Position numbers and translations under genes: made by a program. From an uncultured Pseudomonadota bacterium (GTDB taxonomy: Bacteria; Pseudomonadota; Gammaproteobacteria; Burkholderiales; Thiobacillaceae): 64,000 nt of DNA. Positions 56,012-64,000 of the stretch are shown piece by piece; the first letter of the stretch is position 1; the number at the start of each line of letters is the position of its first letter. The notes below the pieces were generated by a model that was not told the DNA's origin, did no database searches, and saw only the letters and a list, made by a program, of their open reading frames with translations. The DNA lies in the NCBI GenBank assembly GCA_903835655.1, contig CAILNT010000086.1:31224-95223 (forward strand), given 5' to 3'.

Positions 56012-56028
56012 CGCAAGCGTCGTGCCAG
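56012..56028 (-). promoter_or_regulatory. Sigma-54 promoter of nifE
   Basis: On the minus strand CTGGCACGACGCTTGCG has the invariant GG and GC dinucleotides ten bases apart (TGGCAC-N5-TTGC), matching the -24/-12 consensus. Transcription would start about 24 bases before the nifE ATG. Confidence 0.85.
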
Positions 56029-56066
56029 CCGTAACGGCCTGTTTTATATCGTGCGGCGCAACGTTT

Positions 56067-56082
56067 TGTCGTAATACCTACA
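56067..56082. promoter_or_regulatory. NifA upstream activator site for nifE
   Basis: TGT-N10-ACA is present exactly (TGT at 56067-56069, ACA at 56080-56082), the NifA consensus. Its centre is about 75 bases upstream of the predicted nifE start site, and it overlaps the last codons of the upstream gene. Confidence 0.75.
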
Positions 56083-57031
56083 GCGAATACGGCACTCTCA
56101 GCCAGCCTGTCAGCAATGCGGTTTCAGCGTCACCCAGATAACCAAAGCCGGACTCGATGTCGTGCATCAGCGCCGGCGCCAGGACACGCGGGGTGAGGCC
56201 GCCGGCCACGAGGTGGAAGTACCAGGCGCCGGCAAACCCCGCCGCGCGATCGAAGGACTGCAACTGCCTGGCGGCGTCCAGGCCGCGCAAAGCGCTGTTC
56301 CAGTGGAAGGGTTTAAGTTCGCGCGCGTGCAGGGAGATCGGCGTGGCCGAAACCACGGCGTTGTTGTAGCGGTCATGATGATCACGAAGCGCGACGATCC
56401 AGTGCTCGGAAAAATGCGTGTCCGGATGGCTAGCCGCCCATTCCTGCATGAAACGCACCAGGCCAGGCGCGCTCCCCACGGGCTCTTGCAGACGGGCGAT
56501 CACCCGGCGCATATCGATGAGGCGGCGGAAGCGGTAGTACGGGGCGCCGACCGCTTGCGCGGGCACGCTGGCGGGCTGGAGCGGATCGATCAACTCCTGC
56601 ACATCGTTGGGCGGCGAAGCTTCGTCCCAGAGGCGGCGATCGAGCACCTCCTGTAGCTCCTCCACTTCCAGTTGCAGGAATTCCCAGGGAGCCGGCCCGC
56701 AAGGGCTAACGAAGTAGTGGGTGCGCCCATTGTGGCGCGTGGCGAGGAGCTCATGGCCATGATGGCGTTCCAGGAATTCACCCAGATCCTCGCCGCATTG
56801 GGTCAATTGCAGCCTCACCCAGTCGTCCAGTTTCTCGGTCACACGCAGACCCGCGGCGCCGATGAGGCCGCCGCTGCGATACCAGCCGCCGCGTGTCAAG
56901 GCGAAGCGGCAGGGGCCGATCAGGGGCAGAGCCGCAGCCAGCAGCCCGGCATGGTGCGGGCGCGGCGTACAGGCATCGATCTCGGCGCTCAACCGTTGCA
57001 GGGTGGCTTCGTCGGGGGCGGGGTGATTCAT
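56078..57031 (-). CDS. nif-linked protein of unknown function, 317 aa
   Basis: I do not recognise a functional family. It has no signal peptide or membrane segment. Visible features are several Trp/Tyr/His-rich blocks (CRFALTRGGWYRSGG, THYFVSPCGPAPWEFLQLEVEE, PYYRFRRLIDMRRVIARLQ, HFSEHWIVALRDHHDRYNN, KPFHWNSALRGLDAARQ, GAWYFHLVAGGLTPRVLAP), ending WLRVPYSL. A metal or cofactor role is possible but unproven. Its ATG overlaps the stop of the LRV iron-sulfur gene (ATGA), so the two form one unit under a sigma-54/NifA promoter. Co-occurrence with an LRV protein in nif regions is a pattern I recall for related diazotrophs. Confidence 0.8.
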   Translation of the reverse strand: MNHPAPDEATLQRLSAEIDACTPRPHHAGLLAAALPLIGPCRFALTRGGWYRSGGLIGAAGLRVTEKLDDWVRLQLTQCGEDLGEFLERHHGHELLATRHNGRTHYFVSPCGPAPWEFLQLEVEELQEVLDRRLWDEASPPNDVQELIDPLQPASVPAQAVGAPYYRFRRLIDMRRVIARLQEPVGSAPGLVRFMQEWAASHPDTHFSEHWIVALRDHHDRYNNAVVSATPISLHARELKPFHWNSALRGLDAARQLQSFDRAAGFAGAWYFHLVAGGLTPRVLAPALMHDIESGFGYLGDAETALLTGWLRVPYSL

Positions 57032-57810
57032 GGCGATTCATCCTGTAGTAGAAATGCATCCAGACGGGCGCGCACCAGCGTCCGCACATCCGGTTCGGGG
57101 TCATCCACCAGCGCCGCGATGGCTTCCAGCGGCGCGTGGCGGGCGGCTTCCAGACGCACCAGCCAATCCGGATCGGCCAGCAGCATGGCGGCAACTTCGG
57201 GCAAGGCGCGCGCGGCGACGATGCGACGGACTTCGGCTTCGGCATCGACCGCCATGCGTTTCAGCGCGAAGGCCGGCAGTCTGCGCGCCACCGCCTTGCG
57301 TACTTCGCGGTCGGGGTCTTCGATCATGCGCGGCAAACGGCCGTGCGGCAGGCTCTCGGCAACATACTGGCGCACCAGATAGTCTGGGTCGCGCATCATG
57401 CCGACGAGTTGCTCGGCCGGCAGACGCGCAGCGACGGTGATGCGCACCTCGCGATCCGGGTCATGGCACAGAGCGACGAGTTCCGCGACCGGTAAACGTA
57501 TCGCCACCGCGCGCCGCACCACTTCATCGGGGTCGTGCGCCAGCGCGGAAACGCGTTCCAGCGGCGCATAGCGAACCGCGATCGCGCGTCGTTCCCAGAA
57601 GGCATCGTTCAGGCATCCTTCCGCGTACTCGGGATTGCGGCGCAGAAAGCGGTCGATCTGACGCCCGCTGTGGGCCACCAGGCAGACATCCCCCGGCACG
57701 CAGCGCCCGGCGGTCAGCAGCGTTTCCTGGTGCGCGCAGGCGCGGCAATCCGCTCTCGGCGGCGCGCGCTCGGCGGCAACCAGATGCAGGCTGCGGCGGC
57801 GGTCAGGCAT
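57028..57810 (-). CDS. 4Fe-4S leucine-rich-variant (LRV) repeat protein
   Basis: A 260-residue protein with an N-terminal iron-sulfur domain and a repeat domain. Cysteines 22, 25, 37 and 43 (DCRACAHQ and GRCVPGDVC) match the 4Fe-4S site of the LRV protein first described in Azotobacter vinelandii. From about residue 70, eight or so repeats of 24 residues follow, with the pattern DPD..VR..VA.RLP...L, forming an alpha-solenoid. Its exact role in nitrogen fixation is unknown. The ATG at 57810 is preceded, after about 80 bases, by a sigma-54 promoter. A longer in-frame start at 57909 would overlap that promoter and is rejected. Confidence 0.92.
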   Translation of the reverse strand: MPDRRRSLHLVAAERAPPRADCRACAHQETLLTAGRCVPGDVCLVAHSGRQIDRFLRRNPEYAEGCLNDAFWERRAIAVRYAPLERVSALAHDPDEVVRRAVAIRLPVAELVALCHDPDREVRITVAARLPAEQLVGMMRDPDYLVRQYVAESLPHGRLPRMIEDPDREVRKAVARRLPAFALKRMAVDAEAEVRRIVAARALPEVAAMLLADPDWLVRLEAARHAPLEAIAALVDDPEPDVRTLVRARLDAFLLQDESP

Positions 57811-57897
57811 GGTTGTGGCCGGGTTGGAAGGTGAGGTTGTGCATAGATCCGGTTCCGTGCGGCCGGGGAGAGGGCCGGCGCGATCCTGACTTGATAG

Positions 57898-57914
57898 AGC
57901 AACCGCCATGCCAA
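57898..57914 (-). promoter_or_regulatory. Sigma-54 promoter of the LRV operon
   Basis: On the minus strand TTGGCATGGCGGTTGCT fits the -24/-12 consensus (TGGCAT-N5-TTGCT) with the required ten-base spacing between GG and GC. The transcript start would be near 57888, giving a leader of about 78 bases. Confidence 0.85.
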
Positions 57915-57994
57915 CCGAATTTTGTTATAAGACGTTGATTCAATATGGATAGTGCAAGACGAAACGGGGAAGCCGACAACATCGCAGCGACGAT

Positions 57995-58010
57995 TGTTGC
58001 AAACGCGACA
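57995..58010. promoter_or_regulatory. NifA upstream activator site for the LRV operon
   Basis: TGT-N10-ACA (TGT at 57995-57997, ACA at 58008-58010) lies about 80 bases upstream of the sigma-54 promoter, a usual distance for NifA activation by DNA looping. The rest of the 400-bp gap (57811-58211) holds no gene that I can support. Confidence 0.75.
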
Positions 58011-58211
58011 AGCGAATCAAGCGATCACCACGACCGGCTTGCTGCTGCCGTCGACTCTTGTGAGGCAATGAAGTAGCACAGGCTTCCAGCCTGCTTCTTT
58101 GATCTTTTCGGTGTTGCTGCGCGATGCGGGGTTTTGAGCACGGGATCGGCTTCGGTGCCTGCCGGGTTCGATCCGCTTGCCTGAGGCCGGCTTGTAGTGG
58201 AGTATCGCGCA

Positions 58212-60350
58212 ATGAAGATAGTCCTCCCCAAGCCCAGCCTCGACTGGCTGGTTCCCATAGGCGCCGTGTTGATCGGCGTCGTCCTCTATCTGGGCAACCC
58301 CGTCGTGCTCCAGACCCTGCGCAACACGACGTTTGACCAGTATCAACGCTGGGATTCCAGGCCCTACAAAAAATCCCCGGTACGCATCATCGACATCGAC
58401 GACGCCAGCCTGGCGAAGATGGGCCAGTGGCCGTGGCCTCGCACCCGGATCGCCGACCTGGTCCGACGCCTGCAATCCGCCGGGGCATCGGCCATCGCCT
58501 TCGATGTCATCTTTGCCGAACCGGACCGGACGTCGCCCTCCGCCATGGAGAAAACCTGGAACGCCAACCCCCGGCTGCGCGAGTTGCTGGCCACCCTGCC
58601 CGACCACGACGCCGTCCTGGCGGGCGCAATCGCCAAGGGACGAGTGGTGCTGGCGCACTCCCTGGAAAATGACCCGCGCCCCGCGGAACACTTCGCCTAC
58701 CCCTACTCGGTGGCGACGAAGGGCCCCTCCCCTTTGCCCTATCTGCACCGCTACCGCAACACGGTTCCCGCACTTTCCGCCTTGCAGGACGCCGCAGCCG
58801 GAAACGGGGCGGTCAATTTCAGCCCGGACTCGGATGGCATATTGCGCAAAGTGCCACTCCTGCTGGGCATGGGGGATGAAGTCGTCCCTTCCCTGGTTGC
58901 CGAAGCCCTGCGCGTGGGCCTGGGCGCGGACATGTATGGCGTGTCATCCTCCCGCGAAGAGGGCGCCGGGATGGAATCCTTGCGTATCGGCCCCCTCACG
59001 ATCCCCACCACGCGCGAGGGCGAGGTCTGGGTGCGCTTCACACGGGGGGGCGAGGCGCGCACCATTCCCGCCTGGAAGGTATTGGCGGGCACGGTTCCGG
59101 ATGCGACGCTGCGCGATCACATCGTGCTGATAGGCACTTCCGCGGAAGGCTTGCTGGATCTGCGCTTCAGCCCTTTGGGCGGGATCATTCCCGGGGTGGA
59201 GGCGCACGCCATGGCCCTGGAGCAGATCCTAGCGGGGGACGAACTGACTCGCCCCAATTGGGCGCCCGGCCTGGAGTTGTCCATCCTCGTGACCGGTGGA
59301 TTATTGGTCGGTTTCGTCGCGCTTTCGTCCGGTGCGATGCTGTCGGCGGCGATCGCCCTGCTCATCGCGCTCGCTTCGAGCGCGGGGGGCTGGTTTGCCT
59401 TCTCCCGCCAGGGGCTCCTGATCGATCCCGTGACTCCGGGTATCGTCGTGCTGCTGTCATTCACGCTATCGAGCCTGCTGCATCACATCTCCAGCGAACG
59501 CCGCCAGCGCTGGATCAGGCAGGCCTTTGCCCGCTATGTCTCGCCCAACCTGGTCGCCCACTTGCTGAGCAACCCTGGACAGCTCGAACTCGGCGGCAAC
59601 CGCCGCGAATGCACGTTCATCTTCACCGATCTTGCCGGCTTCACCAATCTTATGGAAAAGCTGGAGCCGGCCAAGGCGGTGTCGCTGCTCAACGAATATC
59701 TGGACAAGATGATCCACATCGCCTTCCAGCACGAGGGCACGCTGGACCGCATCGTCGGCGACGCGGTCGCCATCATGTTCTCGGCGCCGGTGGAGCAGGC
59801 AGACCAACGCGAACGGGCGCTGCGCTGCGCCGAGGAGATGCACCATTTTTCCAGCCGCTTCGCGGCGGAGGCCCAGGCGCGGGGCGTCCCCTTCGGCGTC
59901 ACCCGCATCGGCGTCCATAGCGGCGAAGTCACGGTCGGCAACTTTGGCGGCAGCACCATCTTCGACTATCGCGCATTGGGCGATCCGGTGAATACGGCCT
60001 CGCGCCTGGAAAGCGTCAACAAACAACTCGGCACCCTGGTTTGCGTGTCCGAAGCCACATTGTCGGGCTTTCCCTCACTCCCGGCGCGACCCGTTGGAAA
60101 ACTCGTGTTGAAGGGAAAGACCATTCCCTTGATGGTGTACCAACCGCTGTTCTCCGCGGATAGTGCGAGCATTGCGCCGACGCCGGAATATACGGCTGCT
60201 TACGAACATATGGCACGAGGCGGTGAGGGTGTCCGAGAAATATTCGAGAAACTTGCGCAAGCCTGGCCGCAAGATCCCCTGGTGAAGCTCCACCTCAAAC
60301 GGCTGCTGGCGGGGCAGTCTGGGGAAATCATCGTCTTTACCGAAAAATAG
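58212..60350 (+). CDS. CHASE2-domain adenylate/guanylate cyclase
   Basis: A 712-residue membrane-bound class III cyclase. An N-terminal membrane helix (LVPIGAVLIGVVLYLG) is followed by an extracytoplasmic CHASE2 sensor (about 35-330: VRIIDIDDASLAKMGQWPWPR, FDVIFAEPD, HIVLIGTSAEGLLDLRFSPLGG). Three or so membrane segments follow (about 355-440), then the catalytic domain with the metal aspartates in FIFTDLAGFT (about 470) and IVGDAVAIMF (about 515), and DYRALGDPVNTASRLES. The usual adenine-selecting Lys is replaced by Arg in LDRIVGD, so cAMP versus cGMP is open. The ATG at 58212 is the standard start. It is followed closely by a cyclic-nucleotide-binding EAL gene. Confidence 0.93.
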   Translation: MKIVLPKPSLDWLVPIGAVLIGVVLYLGNPVVLQTLRNTTFDQYQRWDSRPYKKSPVRIIDIDDASLAKMGQWPWPRTRIADLVRRLQSAGASAIAFDVIFAEPDRTSPSAMEKTWNANPRLRELLATLPDHDAVLAGAIAKGRVVLAHSLENDPRPAEHFAYPYSVATKGPSPLPYLHRYRNTVPALSALQDAAAGNGAVNFSPDSDGILRKVPLLLGMGDEVVPSLVAEALRVGLGADMYGVSSSREEGAGMESLRIGPLTIPTTREGEVWVRFTRGGEARTIPAWKVLAGTVPDATLRDHIVLIGTSAEGLLDLRFSPLGGIIPGVEAHAMALEQILAGDELTRPNWAPGLELSILVTGGLLVGFVALSSGAMLSAAIALLIALASSAGGWFAFSRQGLLIDPVTPGIVVLLSFTLSSLLHHISSERRQRWIRQAFARYVSPNLVAHLLSNPGQLELGGNRRECTFIFTDLAGFTNLMEKLEPAKAVSLLNEYLDKMIHIAFQHEGTLDRIVGDAVAIMFSAPVEQADQRERALRCAEEMHHFSSRFAAEAQARGVPFGVTRIGVHSGEVTVGNFGGSTIFDYRALGDPVNTASRLESVNKQLGTLVCVSEATLSGFPSLPARPVGKLVLKGKTIPLMVYQPLFSADSASIAPTPEYTAAYEHMARGGEGVREIFEKLAQAWPQDPLVKLHLKRLLAGQSGEIIVFTEK

Positions 60351-60376
60351 CCCCGAGTGCAGGACGACGCCCGCCC

Positions 60377-61600
60377 TTGAAACCACTATTACGACAGAAC
60401 CCGCAGACGCTCAGCATGAAATGGCACAGAGAGCACTTCAAGAAAGGCGATCCGATCTTCCACAGGGGGGACGAGGGGAGTGACGCTTATTTGATCGAGC
60501 AGGGCGAGGTGCGGATCGAGGCCGGGCAAGACCCGTCTACGCGAAGAAACATCACACTGCGCACCGGTGAGATATTCGGAGAGATCGCGCTGGTCGACCG
60601 GATGCCGCGCACCGCCTCGGCAATGGCGGCGGAAGACACCACGTTGATCGCCATCAGCAGCGAATATTTCCTGACGCAATTCAATCAGGCGGCGCCGCTG
60701 GTTTCCCATTTGATCACCATGGTCGTCAGCCGCTTTCGCGAGTTGTCCAAATCATCTTTACCGGGTCGGGTACAGAATAGCGAACTTCGGGACTATGTAT
60801 TCAACCATGTGCAGATGTCCCAGAACATCAGCGATGCCATCGAATCGGACGAATTCCATTGTTATTACCAGCCGATCATGCACCTGGCGGATCAGTGCCT
60901 GGCCGGATTTGAGGCACTGATCCGCTGGCAGCGCCCGAGCATAGGCATGGTCTACCCCGGTGATTTCATCGATATTGCCGAAAGTACCGGCTTGATTGTG
61001 CCCATGGGACGCTGGATGATCGACCAGGCGATCCGTGGTCTCGCGCAACTACAGGCCAGGATGGACGCGGTGCACCCGAATCGCCCCCCACTGTTCATGA
61101 GCATCAATTTATCGGTTTGCCAGTTGCGTGAGCCGGACGAGGTCGACATCATTATCCGGATGATCCGGAATAGCGGCGTCGCCATGGACCGCATCAAACT
61201 GGAAATCACGGAATCCGTAATGCTGGGCGATGTGCACGAAGCCATACTCGCCATGGAGAAGATAAAATCCGCGGGGATTCAAGTGGCCATCGATGATTTC
61301 GGCACGGGGTATTCGTCGCTGAGTTATCTTGCGACCATGCCCATCGACAATCTCAAGGTCGACCAATCCTTTGTATTCGCCATGCGCGAACACGAGAGCA
61401 GCTATCGCATCGTCCGGGCCATCACCGGCATGGCGCACGACATGGGTATGGAGTGTATTGCGGAAGGCATCGAGGACATCCGCGACGCCGATCTGCTGCG
61501 GCAATTGGGATGCAAATACGGCCAGGGTTATCATTTCGCCAAGCCCATCAGCCTGGATCAGGCACTCGACTACATCGAGCGGCGCGGCTGCCCGGATTGA
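60377..61600 (+). CDS. Cyclic-nucleotide-binding EAL phosphodiesterase
   Basis: A cytoplasmic protein of 394-407 residues. The N-terminal cNMP-binding domain (GDPIFHRGDEGSDAYLIEQGEV, phosphate cassette GEIFGEIALVDRMPRTAS) is joined to an EAL domain. The latter has intact motifs for c-di-GMP hydrolysis: GFEALIRW, NLSVCQL, LEITESV, DDFGTGYSSLSYL, and DNLKVDQSFV. The start is a TTG at 60377 or an ATG at 60416; both keep the domains whole. Gene order suggests that cAMP or cGMP from the cyclase 27-66 nt upstream controls its activity, linking the two second messengers. That link is inferred. Confidence 0.92.
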   Translation: MKPLLRQNPQTLSMKWHREHFKKGDPIFHRGDEGSDAYLIEQGEVRIEAGQDPSTRRNITLRTGEIFGEIALVDRMPRTASAMAAEDTTLIAISSEYFLTQFNQAAPLVSHLITMVVSRFRELSKSSLPGRVQNSELRDYVFNHVQMSQNISDAIESDEFHCYYQPIMHLADQCLAGFEALIRWQRPSIGMVYPGDFIDIAESTGLIVPMGRWMIDQAIRGLAQLQARMDAVHPNRPPLFMSINLSVCQLREPDEVDIIIRMIRNSGVAMDRIKLEITESVMLGDVHEAILAMEKIKSAGIQVAIDDFGTGYSSLSYLATMPIDNLKVDQSFVFAMREHESSYRIVRAITGMAHDMGMECIAEGIEDIRDADLLRQLGCKYGQGYHFAKPISLDQALDYIERRGCPD

Positions 61601-61605
61601 CCCGC

Positions 61606-63312
61606 TCAGAAGCTCGCCTGGAGCGAAAAATGCGCGCGCCAGTTGCCAGGGTGTTCGCCACTGGCGGCAGGCCCGGCATCGAGCACCCGAGCCACATCGA
61701 GCTTGATGCTCGCGTTCTTGCTCAGCCCATAGCGCAACCCCGCCCCCAGACTCGCCAATTCGGCTTGGCCAAAGGAATAGGGAATGCCCTGGGCGGCTTC
61801 GTTGTACACGCCACCGAAATCGTAGAAAACCACTCCCCTGAGGCTGCCCGGAATGCCAGCGAATTTCGACAACTCCGGCCCGTAGGCTTCCAGATTGACG
61901 AAATACCCTTTGTCACCCGCGATGACGCGCTCGTCGAAACCGCGTACCGCGGTCGAACCGGCGATGCCTAGTTGCTCCGGGCTCGGCAGGGGTGTGGTGC
62001 TGTACTGCCCGGTAAAGGCGGCGCGCACACTCCAGTCGCCCGGCAACGCGGCCATCATGTTGAAACTCGCCTTGTAATAGGAAAAGGCGTCCGGGGTGGG
62101 CCTGCCGCTAGGAACGGACACGAAGCTATAGCGATCCCAGGCCGTGGTGTTGGCGCTAGTCGTATAGGGATACGCCGCGCCCAGAGGAGCATTTCGCAGG
62201 ACACCCACGCGGTAATCAAAATATTTCCCGGGACTCTGTCGTTGCCAGGCATACGTGAGCGAAAGCGGCCGGAGAGTATAGGGAATGCAAGTCGAGATCA
62301 GGCCCGAGGCACTCGGGTCATAAGACACCGGCTGCCCGTTCACCTCGCAGGTGGAATTCATGTGCTTGTAGTCGAAACCCGCGATCAATTTCGAGGTGTT
62401 CTCGCCCCGGCGTGAGAAATAATGGTTCCAGTGCAGGCTGACGACTTCCCCCTTGCCCGCCAGATTGAATCCGGTGGCCTGGACCGTGGGCGTATTGGCG
62501 GAAGAATTGCCGTAGAGCAGGTCGATGCTGTCGCCCAGCGAGTAGATCGGCAAGCGATAGGCCAGGCTGTAGATCGCGGTCCGAGTATCCGAGGGGGCAT
62601 CGGGGGCCGTGGTATACGCCAGACTCGCGACCTGGTCGCGATTGGCCAGGTTGGCCTCCTGGAAAGCCAGGCCAACGCGGTAGTGGCCGGTCGAGGGCGT
62701 GCCGGTGTTATCGACGGACAGATTGAACATTTCCGGACGCTCGGCCACGACACTCACCTTGGCGTCGATCTTGCCCTCTTCTTCCGCGACCCCTAGCGTC
62801 ACATCGAGTTTTTTCACGGGGTTCTCGTTGGCGAGCTGGATGTTGTCCGCGATCCGACGCATGTTGGGCGCCTGCCCCAAGCGAAGCGCAGGCAGGGAAG
62901 CGAGGATGTTCGCCTCGCCGAACCAACGGTTGCTGGCCACGGTGATCCTTCCGATCTTGCCTTCGCTGACCTGGAGATGCACGACGCCCTGATTCAGCAT
63001 TTGCTCCGGCACGTAGACCTGAACGGTGCTGTAGCCCAGGGTGATGTAGGCGTTCTCCAGAGCTTCCAGAGCCCTCTGGATATCGCCAAAGACGCGTCCG
63101 CCACCCGCGAACGGCGTCACGATGGCAGTGACCAAGGAAGGTGTGAGCAGGGTATTGCCGCTCACCTCGAATCGCTGGATGTCGAAGCGCTCGTCTTCGG
63201 CGTGCGCCGCGCCCGGCAACAACAGCATGAAGAGTACGGCGAGGGGGCGGGTGCGCCTCCAGACTCGAACCCGTCCGGCTGAATACCCGTCGTTCACTGG
63301 CCGATTGAGCAT
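61606..63312 (-). CDS. TpsB-type outer-membrane transporter (ShlB/FhaC/HecB family)
   Basis: A 568-residue two-partner-secretion porin. A signal peptide (PLAVLFMLLLPGAAHA) precedes two POTRA domains (FDIQRFEVSGNTLLTP, then GKIGRITVASNRWFGEANI), and a 16-stranded barrel follows with the conserved VRGFDERVIAGDKGYFVNLE loop-6 motif (VRG) near residue 465; the protein ends with a terminal phenylalanine (HFSLQASF). It would export a large TpsA exoprotein, but no tpsA is visible here. The ATG at 63312 overlaps the end of the FecR-like gene by 19 nt; a GTG shortly downstream is the alternative. The two are probably co-transcribed. Confidence 0.9.
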   Translation of the reverse strand: MLNRPVNDGYSAGRVRVWRRTRPLAVLFMLLLPGAAHAEDERFDIQRFEVSGNTLLTPSLVTAIVTPFAGGGRVFGDIQRALEALENAYITLGYSTVQVYVPEQMLNQGVVHLQVSEGKIGRITVASNRWFGEANILASLPALRLGQAPNMRRIADNIQLANENPVKKLDVTLGVAEEEGKIDAKVSVVAERPEMFNLSVDNTGTPSTGHYRVGLAFQEANLANRDQVASLAYTTAPDAPSDTRTAIYSLAYRLPIYSLGDSIDLLYGNSSANTPTVQATGFNLAGKGEVVSLHWNHYFSRRGENTSKLIAGFDYKHMNSTCEVNGQPVSYDPSASGLISTCIPYTLRPLSLTYAWQRQSPGKYFDYRVGVLRNAPLGAAYPYTTSANTTAWDRYSFVSVPSGRPTPDAFSYYKASFNMMAALPGDWSVRAAFTGQYSTTPLPSPEQLGIAGSTAVRGFDERVIAGDKGYFVNLEAYGPELSKFAGIPGSLRGVVFYDFGGVYNEAAQGIPYSFGQAELASLGAGLRYGLSKNASIKLDVARVLDAGPAASGEHPGNWRAHFSLQASF

Positions 63313-63887
63313 GCGCTATCCTTTGCCTGGCCGATGCCCTGGCCATGTGTTTCATTGCGGCTGATCGCCGTTGGCATCGTCACGCGTATGCCCTCCTCCG
63401 GCGGCACGAGCCGCGGCGCATGCTGTGCGTCGGCCACATAGCCGAACTGTCCGGTGCCGATCTCCTGCCTGCCGGCCAGGTTCGAGACTTCCACCGCGCC
63501 TGAGGCCACATCCACATGCAGGCCATCGCTGGGCGGCCGACCCGTGATGGTGACCACGTCGTCGCAATCTTCGTGGCACAGCAGCGCGCCGAAGTGGGTG
63601 CCGCGTATCCCGATCGTCGCCGTCACCGTCTCGAACTTGACCTTGTCATGGTCGCGCTTACCGGCCAGGCCGGTGACCGCGCGCATCCCGCCTTTGAGCA
63701 AACCGATCAGAACACGATCTTCCTGCGGCTTATCTGGCGTATAGATGTAAGCAGCCGTCTTGATCTGGGAATTCGGGCGCATGACGACCTCGCCGCTGTC
63801 GATGAATTTGATACGCGCGTAGGTCTGCGCCTCGGTCTTGAGCACATCGCCTTCCAGTACTGGCAAATCGCGCCCCATTGGAGCCAC
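63294..63887 (-). pseudogene. FecR-domain protein, apparently 5'-truncated
   Basis: The frame encodes a FecR-type domain (RDLPVLEGDVLKTEAQTYARIKFID, VVMRPNSQIKTAAYIY, LLKGGMRAVTGLAGKR, VTATIGIRGTHFGA) and a C-terminal tail, but it lacks the signal peptide and the first part of the domain. Homology begins abruptly near 63880. Upstream sequence to 64000 has two TGGAGCCA repeats and no family resemblance. This suggests disruption by a mobile element whose end lies at the right edge; an intact start further upstream cannot be excluded. FecR-domain proteins often occur beside CHASE2 cyclases, as here. Confidence 0.6.
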
Positions 63888-64000
63888 CGAATCGCGGCTT
63901 AATGGAGCCAGTAAAAGGTGTGGTTTTTCGAGTTCCGGACGGGGTGATTTTCGGTGGTTTTCCTGGGATTTTGCAAACCTCCGAATCGTTGTATTTAAGG
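63876..64000. mobile_element. Possible end of an insertion element at the right edge
   Basis: The 125 bases next to the truncated FecR gene carry two copies of ATTGGAGCCA/AATGGAGCCA about 24 bases apart and no gene. The composition is AT-richer (ATTTTCGGTGGTTTTCCTGG) than the neighbouring genes. Multiple short terminal repeats are common at insertion-sequence ends, but no transposase lies inside the window and the family cannot be named. Confidence 0.35.

Noticed and set aside
57811..57909. N-terminal extension of the LRV protein from an ATG at 57909
   Set aside because: It would place the start codon inside the sigma-54 promoter and the extra residues lack family resemblance; the ATG at 57810 fits better.

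Overview
This GC-rich window (about 65% GC by eye) reads as a betaproteobacterial chromosome, most like a diazotrophic, motile, exopolysaccharide-producing Rhodocyclaceae relative. I infer this from the family mix: an exosortase-A (XrtA) exopolysaccharide operon, mlaA-greB, nif genes and class III cyclases. No rRNA is present to confirm it. I ran no database search, so family names rest on recognised motifs, lengths and gene order.

Layout. (1) Positions 1-17949, minus strand: one long XrtA/PEP-CTERM-type exopolysaccharide operon. In transcription order it holds lipoprotein export, chain length, tyrosine kinase, outer-membrane barrel, secretion ATPase, WecB, deacetylase, FemAB-like protein, glycosyltransferase, exosortase A fused to EpsI, glycosyltransferase, amidotransferase, two glycosyltransferases, and a CapK/PaaK-like gene that leaves the window. 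Two small unknown genes lie just upstream. (2) 18.8-31.6 kb, housekeeping: mlaA-greB, an orphan NarL-type regulator convergent with acs, glnE, tRNA-Leu(CAG) divergent from rnr-rlmB, then a phosphoribosyltransferase-methylthioinosine phosphorylase-deformylase run. (3) 31.6-54.6 kb, plus strand: a flagellin locus with a sigma-28 promoter, an unknown gene and alphaproteobacterial-style flbT-flaF. It leads into a pseudaminic acid pathway (pseB, pseC, pseF, methylase, a pseG-pseH fusion, pseI). After that comes an unusual block of aldolase, acyl-AMP ligase, VOC protein, cyclase, acyl carrier protein, AAC(3)-like acyltransferase, methyltransferase and DUF4910 peptidase-like protein. A 240-bp inverted-repeat element, a further methyltransferase and two large glycosyltransferases follow. 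(4) 54.6-58.0 kb, minus strand: a nif fragment with nifE and a two-gene unit (LRV 4Fe-4S protein plus an unknown), each with a sigma-54 promoter and a NifA-type upstream site. (5) 58.2-63.9 kb: a CHASE2 cyclase followed by a cyclic-nucleotide-binding EAL phosphodiesterase, opposite a TpsB transporter and a FecR-domain gene that looks 5'-truncated at the right edge.

How it works together. Regions 1 and 3 build cell-surface glycans. Region 1 makes and exports an exopolysaccharide linked to protein sorting. Region 3 makes flagellin and probably decorates it with a modified pseudaminic acid. The acyl carrier protein block inside the pseudaminic acid cluster is the best candidate for an undescribed system, probably a route that makes and transfers a non-acetyl acyl group to the sugar. 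Secondary points of interest are the short repeats: acs 3'-end copies in tandem, palindromic repeats inserted in frame in glnE and a glycosyltransferase, and the 240-bp inverted-repeat element that supplies a stop codon.
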